Positions 26,242 through 35,009 of a stretch of DNA of 64,000 nt are shown piece by piece. The translations under genes were made by a program, and so were the position numbers. Numbering within the stretch: position 1 is the first letter of the stretch; each line of letters starts with the position of its first letter. The stretch is taken from assembly GCF_004117055.1 (NCBI RefSeq), contig NZ_CP026363.1, forward strand, positions 4,673,001 to 4,737,000, written 5' to 3'. The notes beneath the pieces were generated by a model. That model was not told the origin of the DNA. It saw only the letters and a program-made list of their open reading frames with translations, and searched no databases. This stretch comes from Brevibacillus agri. GTDB lineage: Bacteria > Bacillota > Bacilli > Brevibacillales > Brevibacillaceae.

Positions 26242-27501
26242 CTATCCTTCCTTCCTCCAGGTCGGGGCCGCATGGGTTAAAACTTCGACCAGCTCGCCCG
26301 CCTGCTTGCCGCTTCCGCCCGGCGGAATGACGATGAAGCATTCGCTGTCCTTGAGCGTTCCGAGATTGCCCGCCTTTTCATTGAAATCAGGCACCGCCAA
26401 AAGTCCGCCGTCTTGTTCCAGCAGCCTGCCGCGCAAATAGCGCGGGAACGGGCACGGCTTTTGATAAGAAACGGCCAGCCTCGCCCGGATTGCGTGCGGG
26501 ACGACTTCTGCCGCCCCGGAAAGGCGCCGGATCGCCGTCCGCGCGAACAGCTCAAAGCCGAGGAAACAGGCTCCGGGATTTCCCGACAGCGCCAAGTACG
26601 GCTTGCCTCCAACGAGCATGCTCGTCGTCGGACTGGCCGGGCGCATCGCTACCCGGTTGAACAAAAGTTCCACGTCCGGCTCGTCCGTCAGGAGCGCGAT
26701 CACATCGAAATCGCCCACTGACACCCCTCCGCTGGACACGAGCACATCCACTTGCTGCATGTATTCGCTGATTTTTTGCTTCGCCACGGCGAGTTCATCG
26801 GGCAGGCCGGAAAAGCAAACAGGGATGCCCCCCGCCTCGGCAATGAGAGCGGTCAGCATCACCATATTGCTGTTGCGAATTTTTCCCGGGACGAGCGGCT
26901 CGTCAATGCCTAACAGCTCGCTGCCCGTCGCCAGAAGGCCGACTCGCGGCCGGCGGAAAACATCGACTTGCGCGTAGCCAAACGTAGCCAGACTGGCGAT
27001 CGTGCCTGCGTTGATCCTCTCGCCAGCCTTGGCGATCACCGTTCCTTTTGCCATCTCCTCGCCGCGGCGGGAGACATTTTCCCCAGGCTGCATCGCCCGC
27101 TTGATCCAGACGGTTTCCGCGTGCTCGCCAGGGTTTTGCGTTTGCTCAAACATAATCACGGCATCGGCGCCTTCCGGCATCATCGCTCCGGTCATGATCC
27201 GCGTAGCGCAGCCTTCCGTCACGGTTCGCTCAGGCACCTGTCCCGCCGCTACGGTTTCGATCACCTTGAGGGCGAGCGGGCTCGCGATCGTAGCCCCGAC
27301 CGTATCCGCCGCCCTTACGGCAAAGCCGTCCAGCGGCGAGCGGTCAAAGTGCGGCAAATCGTACGTTGCGTACAAATCGCAAGCCAAAATTCGCCCGTAA
27401 GCCTCCCCGATGTGCACCCGTTCTGTTTCCAGCGTAGGCAATGCCGCGAGCCATTTGCCCATCGCTTCCTCTACCGAGACTGTTTGTCGCGCAAAACGCA
27501 T
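26242..27501 (-). CDS. moeA: Molybdopterin molybdotransferase
   Basis: 419 residues, the normal MoeA length, with its domains in order: RSPLDGFAVRA near residue 55, the RIMTGAMMPEGADAVI segment, the MogA-like domain with GLLATGSELL and SSGGVSVGDFD, and LSGNPGACFLGFELF. It inserts molybdate into adenylylated molybdopterin. AGGAGG precedes ATG 27501. It lies 43 bases after the oxidoreductase gene, whose cofactor it helps make. Confidence 0.95.
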   Translation of the reverse strand: MRFARQTVSVEEAMGKWLAALPTLETERVHIGEAYGRILACDLYATYDLPHFDRSPLDGFAVRAADTVGATIASPLALKVIETVAAGQVPERTVTEGCATRIMTGAMMPEGADAVIMFEQTQNPGEHAETVWIKRAMQPGENVSRRGEEMAKGTVIAKAGERINAGTIASLATFGYAQVDVFRRPRVGLLATGSELLGIDEPLVPGKIRNSNMVMLTALIAEAGGIPVCFSGLPDELAVAKQKISEYMQQVDVLVSSGGVSVGDFDVIALLTDEPDVELLFNRVAMRPASPTTSMLVGGKPYLALSGNPGACFLGFELFARTAIRRLSGAAEVVPHAIRARLAVSYQKPCPFPRYLRGRLLEQDGGLLAVPDFNEKAGNLGTLKDSECFIVIPPGGSGKQAGELVEVLTHAAPTWRKEG

Positions 27502-27544
27502 CGTCCGTTCCTCCTAATTGTGACCGCCCATCACGCCGTTTTTG

Positions 27545-29893
27545 TCAGCCGACGTTTACTTCCAAATCTTCTATCGGTTTTTCCTTGTATTTCAAATCTT
27601 TATTAGCAGTGAACGAATCCGCCTTTTCGATCTTCACTGCCGTATTGTATTCCGGGATACCCGCGAACGCTTCGTACACGCCTTTTGGAATCAGCACGTT
27701 TCCTTCCGGCCAGTACACCTGGATATTCCCTCTTCTCGTATCTTCAAACTTGGCGCGCCCTTGGTAGGTGCCATAGCTATTATACACGACAATCGTTTCG
27801 CCTTCCGCAATGCGCAGTTCCCGCGCGTCTTCCGGATTGATTAAAATATCGTAGCGATCCGCGTTGTTGAACGGGTCTTTGTTGCTGTAGATCATCGAGT
27901 TGAACTGCTTGCCGCGGCGGGTGGTCACGTAAAAATGCCCTTCCGGCTTGTCAAGCTGCGGAATTTCGATCGGCAGCAGATTCGCTCGGCCGTCTGGCGT
28001 CGGGCACACTCCGTCCTCGCACAGCCAGGCCCCTCCCCATTGAAACACATCTCCGCGTTTTTTCAAATGCTGGATGCCGTCGTAGTTCGGATTCGCCTGC
28101 GCGATTTCCGCACGAATTTCCTCCGCGCTGGCAAAATGCATGAGGTGCTTTTTGTCCGGATGCACGCGCGCAGCCAAATCGACGTAAATCTGCCACTCGG
28201 CCCGCGCCTCTTCAATCCGTGGTCCCTCGATCTCGGCGCTGAAGTACACCATCCGCTCCGTACTGGTCGACGTGCCGCCGCCCGGCTGCTCGTAGCGCGT
28301 CATCGCCGGCAGGACGATTACCTCTTCCTTGGCATCGACGAGGGTAGACGTGTTGAAAATGATGTCCTGATGGACGCGCAGCTCGACATTCTCCAAACAT
28401 TTTTCCATGAAGTCAGGGTCAGGCATCGTCTCCAGGAAGTTGCCGCCGCTCGTGTAAAACAGCCGCGTCTTGCGCTCGTGTCCATCGGGCAGCAGGGCGT
28501 TTTCGAGCGAGATGCCGACAATATCGCCTTGCCATTTCGGGATCGGGAACTTCCACAGCTTTTCGATTCTCGTCCAGTTCTTTTCGTCAAAATCGCCGCC
28601 AGGCAAGCTGAACGGGTCCGCTCCCATCTCCCCGGAGCCTTGCACGCCGGAGTGGCCGCGAATCGGCATCACGCCGCAGTGCTTCCGGCCCAAAAAGCCG
28701 CGCAGAATCGCCAGATTGGCAACGGAGGAAATGTTGTCGGTCCCAAAGCGGTGCTGGGTCAGTCCCATGCTCCATACAAATACGCCTGATTTGGCATTGG
28801 CGAGCAAAAGCGCAAATTCTTTCAGCCGCTCCCTGCTCAAGCCAGAGGATTGCTCGATCTGATCCCACGGCAGATTGGTCACATGCCCCCGCAGCTCCTC
28901 GATGCCGTTTGCATGCTCCCGGACAAACTCGCGGTTGATCGCCGAGCCCGGATTGGCCTCCTCCATCTCAAACCAGTGCTTCATCACGCCGTTCATGAAG
29001 GCGATGTCGCCGCCGATGTTGACCTGGTAAAAATCGTCCGCGAGCTTCGTGCCGAACACAGCGCTCTCCGGCACCGACGGAATCCAGTATTTTTCCATCG
29101 CCGGCTCTTTGTAAGGGTTAATCAGGATGATCTTCGTTCCCGCTTTTTTGGCCGCGTACATGTACTTCGTGGAGACAGGCTGGTTGTTCGCCGGAACCGA
29201 GCCGAAGAAGACGAGCACATCCGTGCCGATCCAGTCCTGGTAGTTGCAGCTCGACGCCCCGATGCCAAGCGACCGCTTCAAGGCTGTCTTGCTCGGCGAG
29301 TGGCAAATGCGGGAGGCGTTGTCGATGTTGTTCGTCCCCAGAAAACGGGCCATTTTTGCCGCCGTATAGTACACTTCGTTAGTAATTCCCCGCGCAGTCA
29401 AGAAAAACGCGAGCTGCTTAGGACTGATGCCTTTGATCTTGTTCGCGATCCGGTCCAGAGCGTCGTTCCAACTGATCCGCGTGAATTTGTTTTCGCCCGG
29501 CTTGCGCGACAGCGGATAAGGAATCCTGCCCAGCTTGCGCAGCTCCACGCTCGACATCTGTTTTAGAGCGCTTACATCTTCGAGCCATTTGTCATCCATG
29601 GCAGGCATTGTATTGAGGCGCAGCACGTTCAGGCGCGTCGTGCACAAATGCGGGCCTGTGAGAGTCTGGTCGTACAGACCGGATACGCCGAGCGCGCAGC
29701 CGTCGCATACTCCCTGGGTCAAAATCCGGTAGGCGTAACCGAGGTTGTCCCGATTGTCATACACGACCTTCATCGTGTCGAGTATGTGATGCGGCTTGAT
29801 TTTGCCAAGTCCCATGGGCATCATGGAAGCCCACAGGGAAGGCTTCAGCGACGTATCCAGCTTGACTGGTCCCTTATGCTTGGTCTTCCCCAT
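27545..29893 (-). CDS. FdhF/YdeP-type molybdopterin oxidoreductase
   Basis: 782 residues of the molybdopterin oxidoreductase superfamily, closest to the YdeP/FdhA-like group often annotated as formate dehydrogenase alpha subunit. N-terminal cysteines (GVCDGCALG, LCTTRLN) could bind an Fe-S cluster; KIKGISPKQLAFFLTARG, WTRIEKLWKFP and the C-terminal dinucleotide-binding domain (MIYSNKDPFNNADRYDILIN) follow. Formate or another substrate cannot be settled from sequence. I chose ATG 29893 (GAGGAG upstream); the frame stays open for 137 more codons upstream, but that stretch overlaps the DUF2294 gene and a terminator. It lies between the DUF2294 gene and moeA. Confidence 0.88.
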   Translation of the reverse strand: MGKTKHKGPVKLDTSLKPSLWASMMPMGLGKIKPHHILDTMKVVYDNRDNLGYAYRILTQGVCDGCALGVSGLYDQTLTGPHLCTTRLNVLRLNTMPAMDDKWLEDVSALKQMSSVELRKLGRIPYPLSRKPGENKFTRISWNDALDRIANKIKGISPKQLAFFLTARGITNEVYYTAAKMARFLGTNNIDNASRICHSPSKTALKRSLGIGASSCNYQDWIGTDVLVFFGSVPANNQPVSTKYMYAAKKAGTKIILINPYKEPAMEKYWIPSVPESAVFGTKLADDFYQVNIGGDIAFMNGVMKHWFEMEEANPGSAINREFVREHANGIEELRGHVTNLPWDQIEQSSGLSRERLKEFALLLANAKSGVFVWSMGLTQHRFGTDNISSVANLAILRGFLGRKHCGVMPIRGHSGVQGSGEMGADPFSLPGGDFDEKNWTRIEKLWKFPIPKWQGDIVGISLENALLPDGHERKTRLFYTSGGNFLETMPDPDFMEKCLENVELRVHQDIIFNTSTLVDAKEEVIVLPAMTRYEQPGGGTSTSTERMVYFSAEIEGPRIEEARAEWQIYVDLAARVHPDKKHLMHFASAEEIRAEIAQANPNYDGIQHLKKRGDVFQWGGAWLCEDGVCPTPDGRANLLPIEIPQLDKPEGHFYVTTRRGKQFNSMIYSNKDPFNNADRYDILINPEDARELRIAEGETIVVYNSYGTYQGRAKFEDTRRGNIQVYWPEGNVLIPKGVYEAFAGIPEYNTAVKIEKADSFTANKDLKYKEKPIEDLEVNVG

Positions 29894-29932
29894 TGGTTTT
29901 TTCGCTCCTCTCTTGTCAAACACCCTGAGACT

Positions 29933-30089
29933 AAAAAACCACCATGAAACCGTCCCTGATTCCCAAAGGAAGAGAGCGTGTTCACGGTGGTTGTCTAAAG
30001 GCAGGTTCGCTACCCAAGTCTCAACGTCGTGTTTGCTTGCGAAGTCCGCTTTGTCTAACCGGTGAACAGGAACGCTGCTTCGCTTAGAC
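29933..30089 (-). promoter_or_regulatory. Leader L2: candidate regulatory RNA and terminator before the oxidoreductase
   Basis: The space between the DUF2294 gene and the oxidoreductase contains AGCGTTCCTG (30076-30067), AGCGAACCTG (30011-30002) and then a hairpin ACCACCGTGAA/TTTCATGGTGGT with six T (29992-29933). Only 40 bases separate the T run from the start codon, too little for a new promoter, so it reads as an attenuator inside the operon. A GTCTAA/TTAGAC stem encloses the first motif. Leader L1 (31853-32045) has the same two motifs with AA and TT exchanged. Confidence 0.5.
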
Positions 30090-30455
30090 TTACGGTTCGT
30101 TTTTCCATTTTTTCTCGATGTCCTGATCGAAAACAAAGATGGACATCCCAAAATCACGTTCAATGTCAATGTCGACGAACAGGTCGACGAGTTTTGCGCC
30201 CAGAAACGCTTCCATGTCAACTGGCTGGTGTTTCCGATACATCTCCTTGACCATTTCGGTTCTGGCAGCTCGTAGTGTCTGCTTTCCATCTTCCGAAGTG
30301 GCAATGAACTTTTCCACCGGCGAAAGATTGCCCTCCATTTCGCAGATCGCCCAGTTTTTGCAAAACGTGGTGCTGATCTTGCTAGGTCCTTTCCCCATAT
30401 GGCGCTTCCGGAAAGCTCTGACCAAATTACTGAACTCTGCTTCGAACTTATTCAT
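30090..30455 (-). CDS. DUF2294 domain protein
   Basis: 121 residues. FEAEFSNLVRAFRKRHMGKG at the N-terminus, VDMEAFLGAKLVDLFVDID and FGMSIFVFDQDIE near the end match DUF2294 proteins, which in Bacillales often lie next to formate dehydrogenase-like genes. Function unknown. AAAGGTGAG precedes the ATG. It lies 52 bases after the MFS gene and upstream of leader L2, in the same apparent operon. Confidence 0.82.
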   Translation of the reverse strand: MNKFEAEFSNLVRAFRKRHMGKGPSKISTTFCKNWAICEMEGNLSPVEKFIATSEDGKQTLRAARTEMVKEMYRKHQPVDMEAFLGAKLVDLFVDIDIERDFGMSIFVFDQDIEKKWKNEP

Positions 30456-30507
30456 CGACGGTACTCACCTTTATTCCAATCATTCTCTACTAAGACTTTA
30501 CCATTGA

Positions 30508-31785
30508 TTAACTAGCCAATTCAACTGACTTTTCTCTTTGTCTGGCTTCTTCCTTCAATTTTTTAATATCCAACCGGATTAAGAGGGAAATAAAGAAGGC
30601 TACAATGAACATCGCAGCGAACACGCTCATCGTTCCTGTGTAGCTTTGCGTCGTCTCGCGCACCCATGCGGCGAAGATCGGGCCTGCCAGCCCTGCCGCC
30701 GCCCATGCGGTCAAAATGTAGCCGTGAATCGCCCCGAGCTGGCGCGTGCCAAACAGGTCGCCAATGTAGGCAGGAATCGAGGCGAAGCCGCCTCCGTAGC
30801 AGGTCATGATGATGAACATCGCGATCATGAACAGCACCGGGTTGCTCATGTTCGGCAACAGGAAGAACAGCACCATCTGGATCGCGAAGAAAGCCGTGTA
30901 CGTATTCGCCCGCCCGATGTAGTCAGACAGCGAAGCCCAGCCGATTCGTCCGCCGCCATTGAACAAGCCGTTCAGGCCCACCATCAGCGCAGCGGTTTGC
31001 ACGGACATGCCGACCATTTCCTGCGCCATCGGCGAAGCGACGGAGATGACAGCAATTCCACAAGTCACGTTGATGAACAGCATCAGCCACAGCCAGTAAA
31101 AACGGCGCGTCTTGATCGCTTCGTTGGCGGTAAGCTGGCACAAGTCTTTTTTGATTTGCTTGTCGCCTGCTGCCCCTTCGGTCGAAAAACCTGCGGGCAC
31201 CCAGCCTTTTGGCGGCGGAGACAAATATTGCGCAGATGCAAACATGACGACGAAATAAATGATACCTAAAATGTAAAAGGTGTTCGCAATGCCGACACTC
31301 TCAATCAGCGCGTTCATGATCGGGCTGGCGATCATCGAAGCGAAGCCAAAGCCCATGATCGCAAGTCCTGTCGCCAGTCCGCGGCGATCCGGGAACCACT
31401 TCACAAGCGTAGACACCGGGGTAATATACCCGACCCCAAGGCCGATTCCGCCCAGCACGCCATAACAAATGTACAAAAGCGGCAAGCTGGCAAGCTGGAT
31501 GGCAAGCCCGGAGCCGACAATCCCGACGCCGAAAAAGATCGAGGCGAGCGTTCCCGCTTTTCGCGGCCCGTGCTTTTCTACGTAGTGTCCGAGAAAAGCC
31601 GCGGACAGCCCGAGAAACAAAATCGCGATGCTGAAAGTGAACTGCACATCGGGCAGTTCCCAGCCAAATTGCTGGGTGATCGGCTTGGTAAATACACTCC
31701 ACGCGTACACCGATCCAATCGAGATGTGGATCCCCACCGCAGCCAGTGCAATCAGCCAACGGTTTTTCACTTGTTGCTCCATCAT
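30508..31785 (-). CDS. MFS transporter, oxalate/formate antiporter (OFA) family
   Basis: About 425 residues with twelve helices. The N-terminus RWLIALAAVGIHISIGSVYA and GVLGGIGLGVGYITPVSTLV match OFA-type MFS carriers, which exchange or take up small carboxylates. Position at the head of a formate-dehydrogenase/molybdenum operon suggests formate or a related anion, an inference. ATG 31785 has AGGAG six bases upstream; ATG 31782 is a near alternative. Transcription must pass leader L1 first. Confidence 0.85.
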   Translation of the reverse strand: MMEQQVKNRWLIALAAVGIHISIGSVYAWSVFTKPITQQFGWELPDVQFTFSIAILFLGLSAAFLGHYVEKHGPRKAGTLASIFFGVGIVGSGLAIQLASLPLLYICYGVLGGIGLGVGYITPVSTLVKWFPDRRGLATGLAIMGFGFASMIASPIMNALIESVGIANTFYILGIIYFVVMFASAQYLSPPPKGWVPAGFSTEGAAGDKQIKKDLCQLTANEAIKTRRFYWLWLMLFINVTCGIAVISVASPMAQEMVGMSVQTAALMVGLNGLFNGGGRIGWASLSDYIGRANTYTAFFAIQMVLFFLLPNMSNPVLFMIAMFIIMTCYGGGFASIPAYIGDLFGTRQLGAIHGYILTAWAAAGLAGPIFAAWVRETTQSYTGTMSVFAAMFIVAFFISLLIRLDIKKLKEEARQREKSVELAS

Positions 31786-31852
31786 GTTCATCTCCTTTAA
31801 AATGGTCTTGGTTGGAATGAAGCCCAATCACTGGTGCGCCACTCCGAAAGCA

Positions 31853-32045
31853 AAAAGAAAAACTGCTGATTTCATCGACACCCCCCGCTTTTTCCGCACA
31901 CACGGAAACAAAGGTATCAATGAAACACAGCAGTTAATCATCAGCAGGAACGCTACGTCAGCATCAACAAGCACGTGCCATCGTATTCAATTGGTGATTC
32001 ACAGCGAGAGATTCGGTGACAGGTTCGCTGTTCCGTGTCTTTTCG
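31853..32045 (-). promoter_or_regulatory. Leader L1: candidate regulatory RNA and terminator before the MFS gene
   Basis: On the minus strand AGCGAACCTG (32029-32020) is followed, 65 bases later, by AGCGTTCCTG (31954-31945), then by a long hairpin: outer arms AACTGCTG/CAGCAGTT (31935-31928 and 31868-31861), inner TTTCAT/ATGAAA and TTTCCG/CGGAAA, ending in TTTTTCTTTTT. A weak TATAGA -10 lies near 32050, placing the transcript start just before the first motif. The motif order AA-then-TT is the reverse of leader L2, as expected if the central bases pair. Confidence 0.5.
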
Positions 32046-32084
32046 CTCTATACGCGCAGGAAGTTACTGAAAGTAGAAAATTTT

Positions 32085-32113
32085 ATGACACTTTCACCCT
32101 CACATAGTATACT
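32085..32113 (+). promoter_or_regulatory. SigA-type promoter of fdhD
   Basis: ATGACA (32085-32090), 17-base spacer, TATACT (32108-32113), 95 bases before the fdhD start. Confidence 0.65.
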
Positions 32114-32207
32114 ACCATGTAAGCGCTCACTCGACAATATTTTCTCTGTCAAAATCTATTCACAACTTGTCATTTCTCCACGCATGAACATGATACGGGA
32201 GGTTCGC

Positions 32208-33005
32208 ATGTCAAAACTGAGCAAAACAACCCGCCTGCGCGTCCTGAAAGTGACGGCTGACCAGCACCACTGGGAAGACGACGAGATCGTCACGGAGTAC
32301 CCGCTCACGATTTTTCTCAATGACGAAGAGTTCGCCACCGTCGTCTGCACGCCAGCCGATCTGGACGAGATGGTGATCGGTTTTCTCGCAGCGGAGGGAG
32401 CCATCCAAAGCTTCGGGGAGATCAGGCAGATCACGATAGACGAGGCAAAAGGGCTGGCCTACGTAGACCTGCACAAAGAAACGATTTTGTCCCAGAGCTT
32501 TTACTCCAAGCGCAGAATTACGTCGTGCTGCGGCAAAAGCAGACAGTCCTTCTACTTTTTCAGCGATGCCCGCACAGCAAAGCCGGCGAGCGGCACCACC
32601 ACCGTCACCTCTGCCCAATGCACCAGACTCATGGACGAGTTGCAAGCCTCCTCCGTTATCCATCAGCAGACAGGAGGCGTTCACAACGCGGCTCTGTGCA
32701 CGCCTGACCAAGTTCTCTTGCAATATTCGGATATCGGACGCCACAACGCGCTGGACAAAATTTACGGGAAGTGCTTGCGGGATAATATCTCGACCGCGGA
32801 CAAGATTCTCGTGTTCAGCGGACGGCTCTCGTCTGAAGTTTTGTTGAAAGCCGCCAAGATCGGCGCAGGCATCATCCTGTCCAAATCGGCTCCGACCGAC
32901 CTCGCCCTGCAACTGGCAGAGGAACTGCAAATCACGGCCGTCGGCTTCATCCGCCAAAACAAAATGAATGTGTACACGCATCCGGAGCGGATCATTTTGC
33001 CCTAG
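32208..33005 (+). CDS. fdhD: Formate dehydrogenase accessory sulfurtransferase
   Basis: 265 residues. The conserved loop ITSCCGKSRQSF carries the two cysteines (about 105) used to pass sulfur from a desulfurase to the molybdenum cofactor of formate dehydrogenase; LNDEEFATVVCTPADLDEMV, TGGVHNAALC and DIGRHNALDKI are further FdhD signatures. GGGAGG precedes ATG 32208. It is divergent from the MFS-oxidoreductase operon, whose enzyme is its likely client, and converges with mobA. Confidence 0.94.
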   Translation: MSKLSKTTRLRVLKVTADQHHWEDDEIVTEYPLTIFLNDEEFATVVCTPADLDEMVIGFLAAEGAIQSFGEIRQITIDEAKGLAYVDLHKETILSQSFYSKRRITSCCGKSRQSFYFFSDARTAKPASGTTTVTSAQCTRLMDELQASSVIHQQTGGVHNAALCTPDQVLLQYSDIGRHNALDKIYGKCLRDNISTADKILVFSGRLSSEVLLKAAKIGAGIILSKSAPTDLALQLAEELQITAVGFIRQNKMNVYTHPERIILP

Positions 33006-33021
33006 CTCCGCTTCTTGCGTG

Positions 33022-33055
33022 AAAAACAGGACAAGCTTACGGCCGTCCTGTTTTT
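33022..33055. terminator. Bidirectional terminator between fdhD and mobA
   Basis: AAAAACAGGAC/GTCCTGTTTTT; it overlaps the last codons of mobA. Confidence 0.85.
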
Positions 33056-33657
33056 CTGCGTTGCTCTTCGCGGATGGCAGCCGCGTACTCTTCCGGAGTA
33101 TTGGCATTGAACAGCGCCCACGGGTCGAGCCAGCCGTCCGGCACTTCCAGGACGGACAGCTTGCGAATCGTATTCATCAGCCGCAGCTCGCCCTGCTCCA
33201 ACGCTTGTTCCCAGACGGGCTGCGTGCTTTTGCGGTACAAGGCGCACAGCGGATGAATCCGCCCCTGTGCCGAAGGAATGACCGCGTCCCAACCGTCTTT
33301 TCCGGCGGCATAGGCGAGCAGGCTTGCGAGCTGCGTCCGGTCCATAAACGGCAAGTCGCAGGAGAGCACGAGCAGCACGTCCTTCCTACACAGGCGAAAC
33401 GCCGTCACCAGGCCGCTCACGGGTCCCGCTGACGGCACCAGATCGGCCGTCACGCTCACGCCGTCTCGTTTGACAAGCTCTGCCGGGATGCGCTCAGGCT
33501 CGTTGCACACGATCAGGCAAGGCATCCCCATCGCCAAAATTTCTGTTCCCAGCTCTGTCACCAAGGTGCCTTCGCGCCATGGAAGCTGGTCTTTCGCGAC
33601 GCCCATCCGGCTGCTTTTTCCGCCAGCCAGAATGACCGCGTGTACGTTTGGCTGCAT
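33037..33657 (-). CDS. mobA: Molybdenum cofactor guanylyltransferase
   Basis: 206 residues. The nucleotidyltransferase motif LAGGKSSRMGVAKDQLPW (about 9-26) is clear, followed by a Mg-binding SCDLPFMD and HPLCALYRKS. MobA transfers GMP from GTP to molybdopterin, the step assisted by MobB. ATG 33657 has AGGAG six bases upstream; ATG 33663 is possible. It is transcribed toward fdhD and separate from moeA-mobB. Confidence 0.92.
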   Translation of the reverse strand: MQPNVHAVILAGGKSSRMGVAKDQLPWREGTLVTELGTEILAMGMPCLIVCNEPERIPAELVKRDGVSVTADLVPSAGPVSGLVTAFRLCRKDVLLVLSCDLPFMDRTQLASLLAYAAGKDGWDAVIPSAQGRIHPLCALYRKSTQPVWEQALEQGELRLMNTIRKLSVLEVPDGWLDPWALFNANTPEEYAAAIREEQRRKTGRP

Positions 33658-33697
33658 AAACATCTCCTGCCGTCTCCAAGATTTTTTCCTGCAAGGG

Positions 33698-33733
33698 TTG
33701 ACAACAATCACTATTAGTTTATAATAATTATAA
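33698..33733 (+). promoter_or_regulatory. dps promoter with PerR box
   Basis: TTGACA (33698-33703) and TATAAT (33720-33725) with a 16-base spacer. TTATAATAATTATAA (33719-33733) is a perfect 7-1-7 palindrome that fits the PerR consensus and covers the -10, so PerR binding would block transcription until peroxide inactivates it. Confidence 0.8.
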
Positions 33734-33769
33734 ATAAGAAATCATTTTAAAAAAGGAGAGGTTACGATT

Positions 33770-34207
33770 ATGGAAAACACTATGTTCAACGTTTTGAATA
33801 AACAAGTGGCAAACTGGACAGTTCTGTACACCAAGCTGCACAACTTTCACTGGAATGTAAAAGGCCCTCACTTCTTCACCCTGCACGCGAAGTTTGAAGA
33901 GCTGTACAACGAAGCTTCGGCGCACATCGACGCATTGGCAGAGCGCGTGTTGGCAATTGGCGGCAAACCTGTAGGCACATTGAGCGCATGTCTGAATACA
34001 GCGAGCATCACAGAAGCGGAAGGCAATGAAACCGCCGAGCAAATGGTGGAAACCGTCGCCCGCGACTTCGCGATCCTCGTCGACGAGCTGAAACTGGCAA
34101 TCGAGGCTGCCGAACAAGCAGACGACGAGGCGACAGCGGACATGCTCCTGGAAATTCGCAGCGGTCTGGAAAAACACATCTGGATGCTCAACGCTTTCCT
34201 GCAATAA
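33770..34207 (+). CDS. dps: Dps family DNA-protecting ferritin-like protein
   Basis: 145 residues. The ferroxidase residues of Dps dodecamers are visible: LHNFHWNVKGPHFFTLH (about 24-40) with the conserved His, then FEELYNEASAHIDALAERV with Asp/Glu ligands. Dps oxidises and stores iron with peroxide and protects DNA. AAAGGAGAGG precedes the ATG. A SigA promoter overlapped by a PerR box lies upstream, so peroxide-induced expression like B. subtilis mrgA is expected. Confidence 0.93.
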   Translation: MENTMFNVLNKQVANWTVLYTKLHNFHWNVKGPHFFTLHAKFEELYNEASAHIDALAERVLAIGGKPVGTLSACLNTASITEAEGNETAEQMVETVARDFAILVDELKLAIEAAEQADDEATADMLLEIRSGLEKHIWMLNAFLQ

Positions 34208-34232
34208 CAGCTTGCCCGTTACCATCCCATAC

Positions 34233-34266
34233 AAAAAGGCGATCGTGCTTGCACGTCGCCTTTTTT
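34233..34266 (+). terminator. Intrinsic terminator after dps
   Basis: GGCGATCGTGC/GCACGTCGCC with a two-base loop, A run before and six T after. Confidence 0.88.
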
Positions 34267-34323
34267 GCTGTGAATCAAGCGGCTACCCAGTCCAAGTCCG
34301 GGCAGGCAAGCCGTCTTTTCTGT

Positions 34324-34788
34324 CTACGCCAGTGAAAAAATCAGCTTTCTTCCATCTTTTCCCACTTTTACCTGAGGCAGATACTTCAATGACTTTTGTA
34401 CGCCGATGTACGGGCTGGCGAACTCTACGTCATGCCGTTCCTTCAAAATCGAACAAAGATCGGCCAGGGACATCGGAGACATGCTTTCCCGCAAGATGTT
34501 CTCGATGTGATTGGCCACTTCCTGATAATTGTGACGAATGTGGGTCTTTCGTACCTTGATCCGCTTCACCATATCTGTCGGAAGCTCCTCAGTCGCCACC
34601 GCTACTTCGTCAGACAGCTCAGTTGCATCAAAGCCTGCCTCGGCATCCATTTCCCGAATCCGGTTCAGAATTTGCTTGATGTCTGCTCCCAACTGCTTGT
34701 CCTGGTCTACGTATTGCCGGCGCAGAGCCATTCGCTGCTCCAGCATGGCCTGCAGTGTCATCTGCAACGCTTTCCGTTCATTAAACAT
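34324..34788 (-). CDS. Rok-like nucleoid-associated repressor
   Basis: 154 residues. It begins MFNERKALQMTLQAMLEQRM, closely like the start of B. subtilis Rok (MFNEREALRLRLEQL), continues as a coiled coil to about residue 55, then a linker, and ends in a winged-helix-like domain (HIENILRESMSPMSLADLCS to GKDGRKLIFSLA). Rok proteins coat AT-rich, horizontally acquired DNA and silence it. The start ATG 34788 has AAAGGGG 13 bases upstream, somewhat far. The AT-rich toxin locus at 40-51 kb is the kind of target expected. Confidence 0.65.
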   Translation of the reverse strand: MFNERKALQMTLQAMLEQRMALRRQYVDQDKQLGADIKQILNRIREMDAEAGFDATELSDEVAVATEELPTDMVKRIKVRKTHIRHNYQEVANHIENILRESMSPMSLADLCSILKERHDVEFASPYIGVQKSLKYLPQVKVGKDGRKLIFSLA

Positions 34789-34911
34789 TGCGCTATGTAT
34801 TCCCCTTTTCACAAAAAGTAGAATTTTATGGAATGTACCCTCAATGATAATATAACTCGTCCCCCTTGAAAACGAGGAATTTAGGCGCACAAACGCTGAC
34901 GACTTTCGCGA

Positions 34912-34980
34912 TAGCCAAAAAAACGAGCTAACTCCCTTATATGAAAATCTCCCCCAAGCATGCCTATACTTAAGGGAGTT
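34912..34980 (-). terminator. Hairpin after the chemoreceptor gene
   Basis: AACTCCCTTA/TAAGGGAGTT arms separated by 31 bases, followed on the minus strand by AGCTCG and seven T. The long loop is unusual for a terminator. Confidence 0.5.
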
Positions 34981-35009
34981 GTCAGTGTCCTACACAAACG
35001 ATTATTTCC

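Noticed and set aside
29894-30304. 137-codon upstream extension of the oxidoreductase frame
   Set aside because: It overlaps the DUF2294 gene and would need translation through a terminator hairpin; family proteins start near MGKTKHKG.
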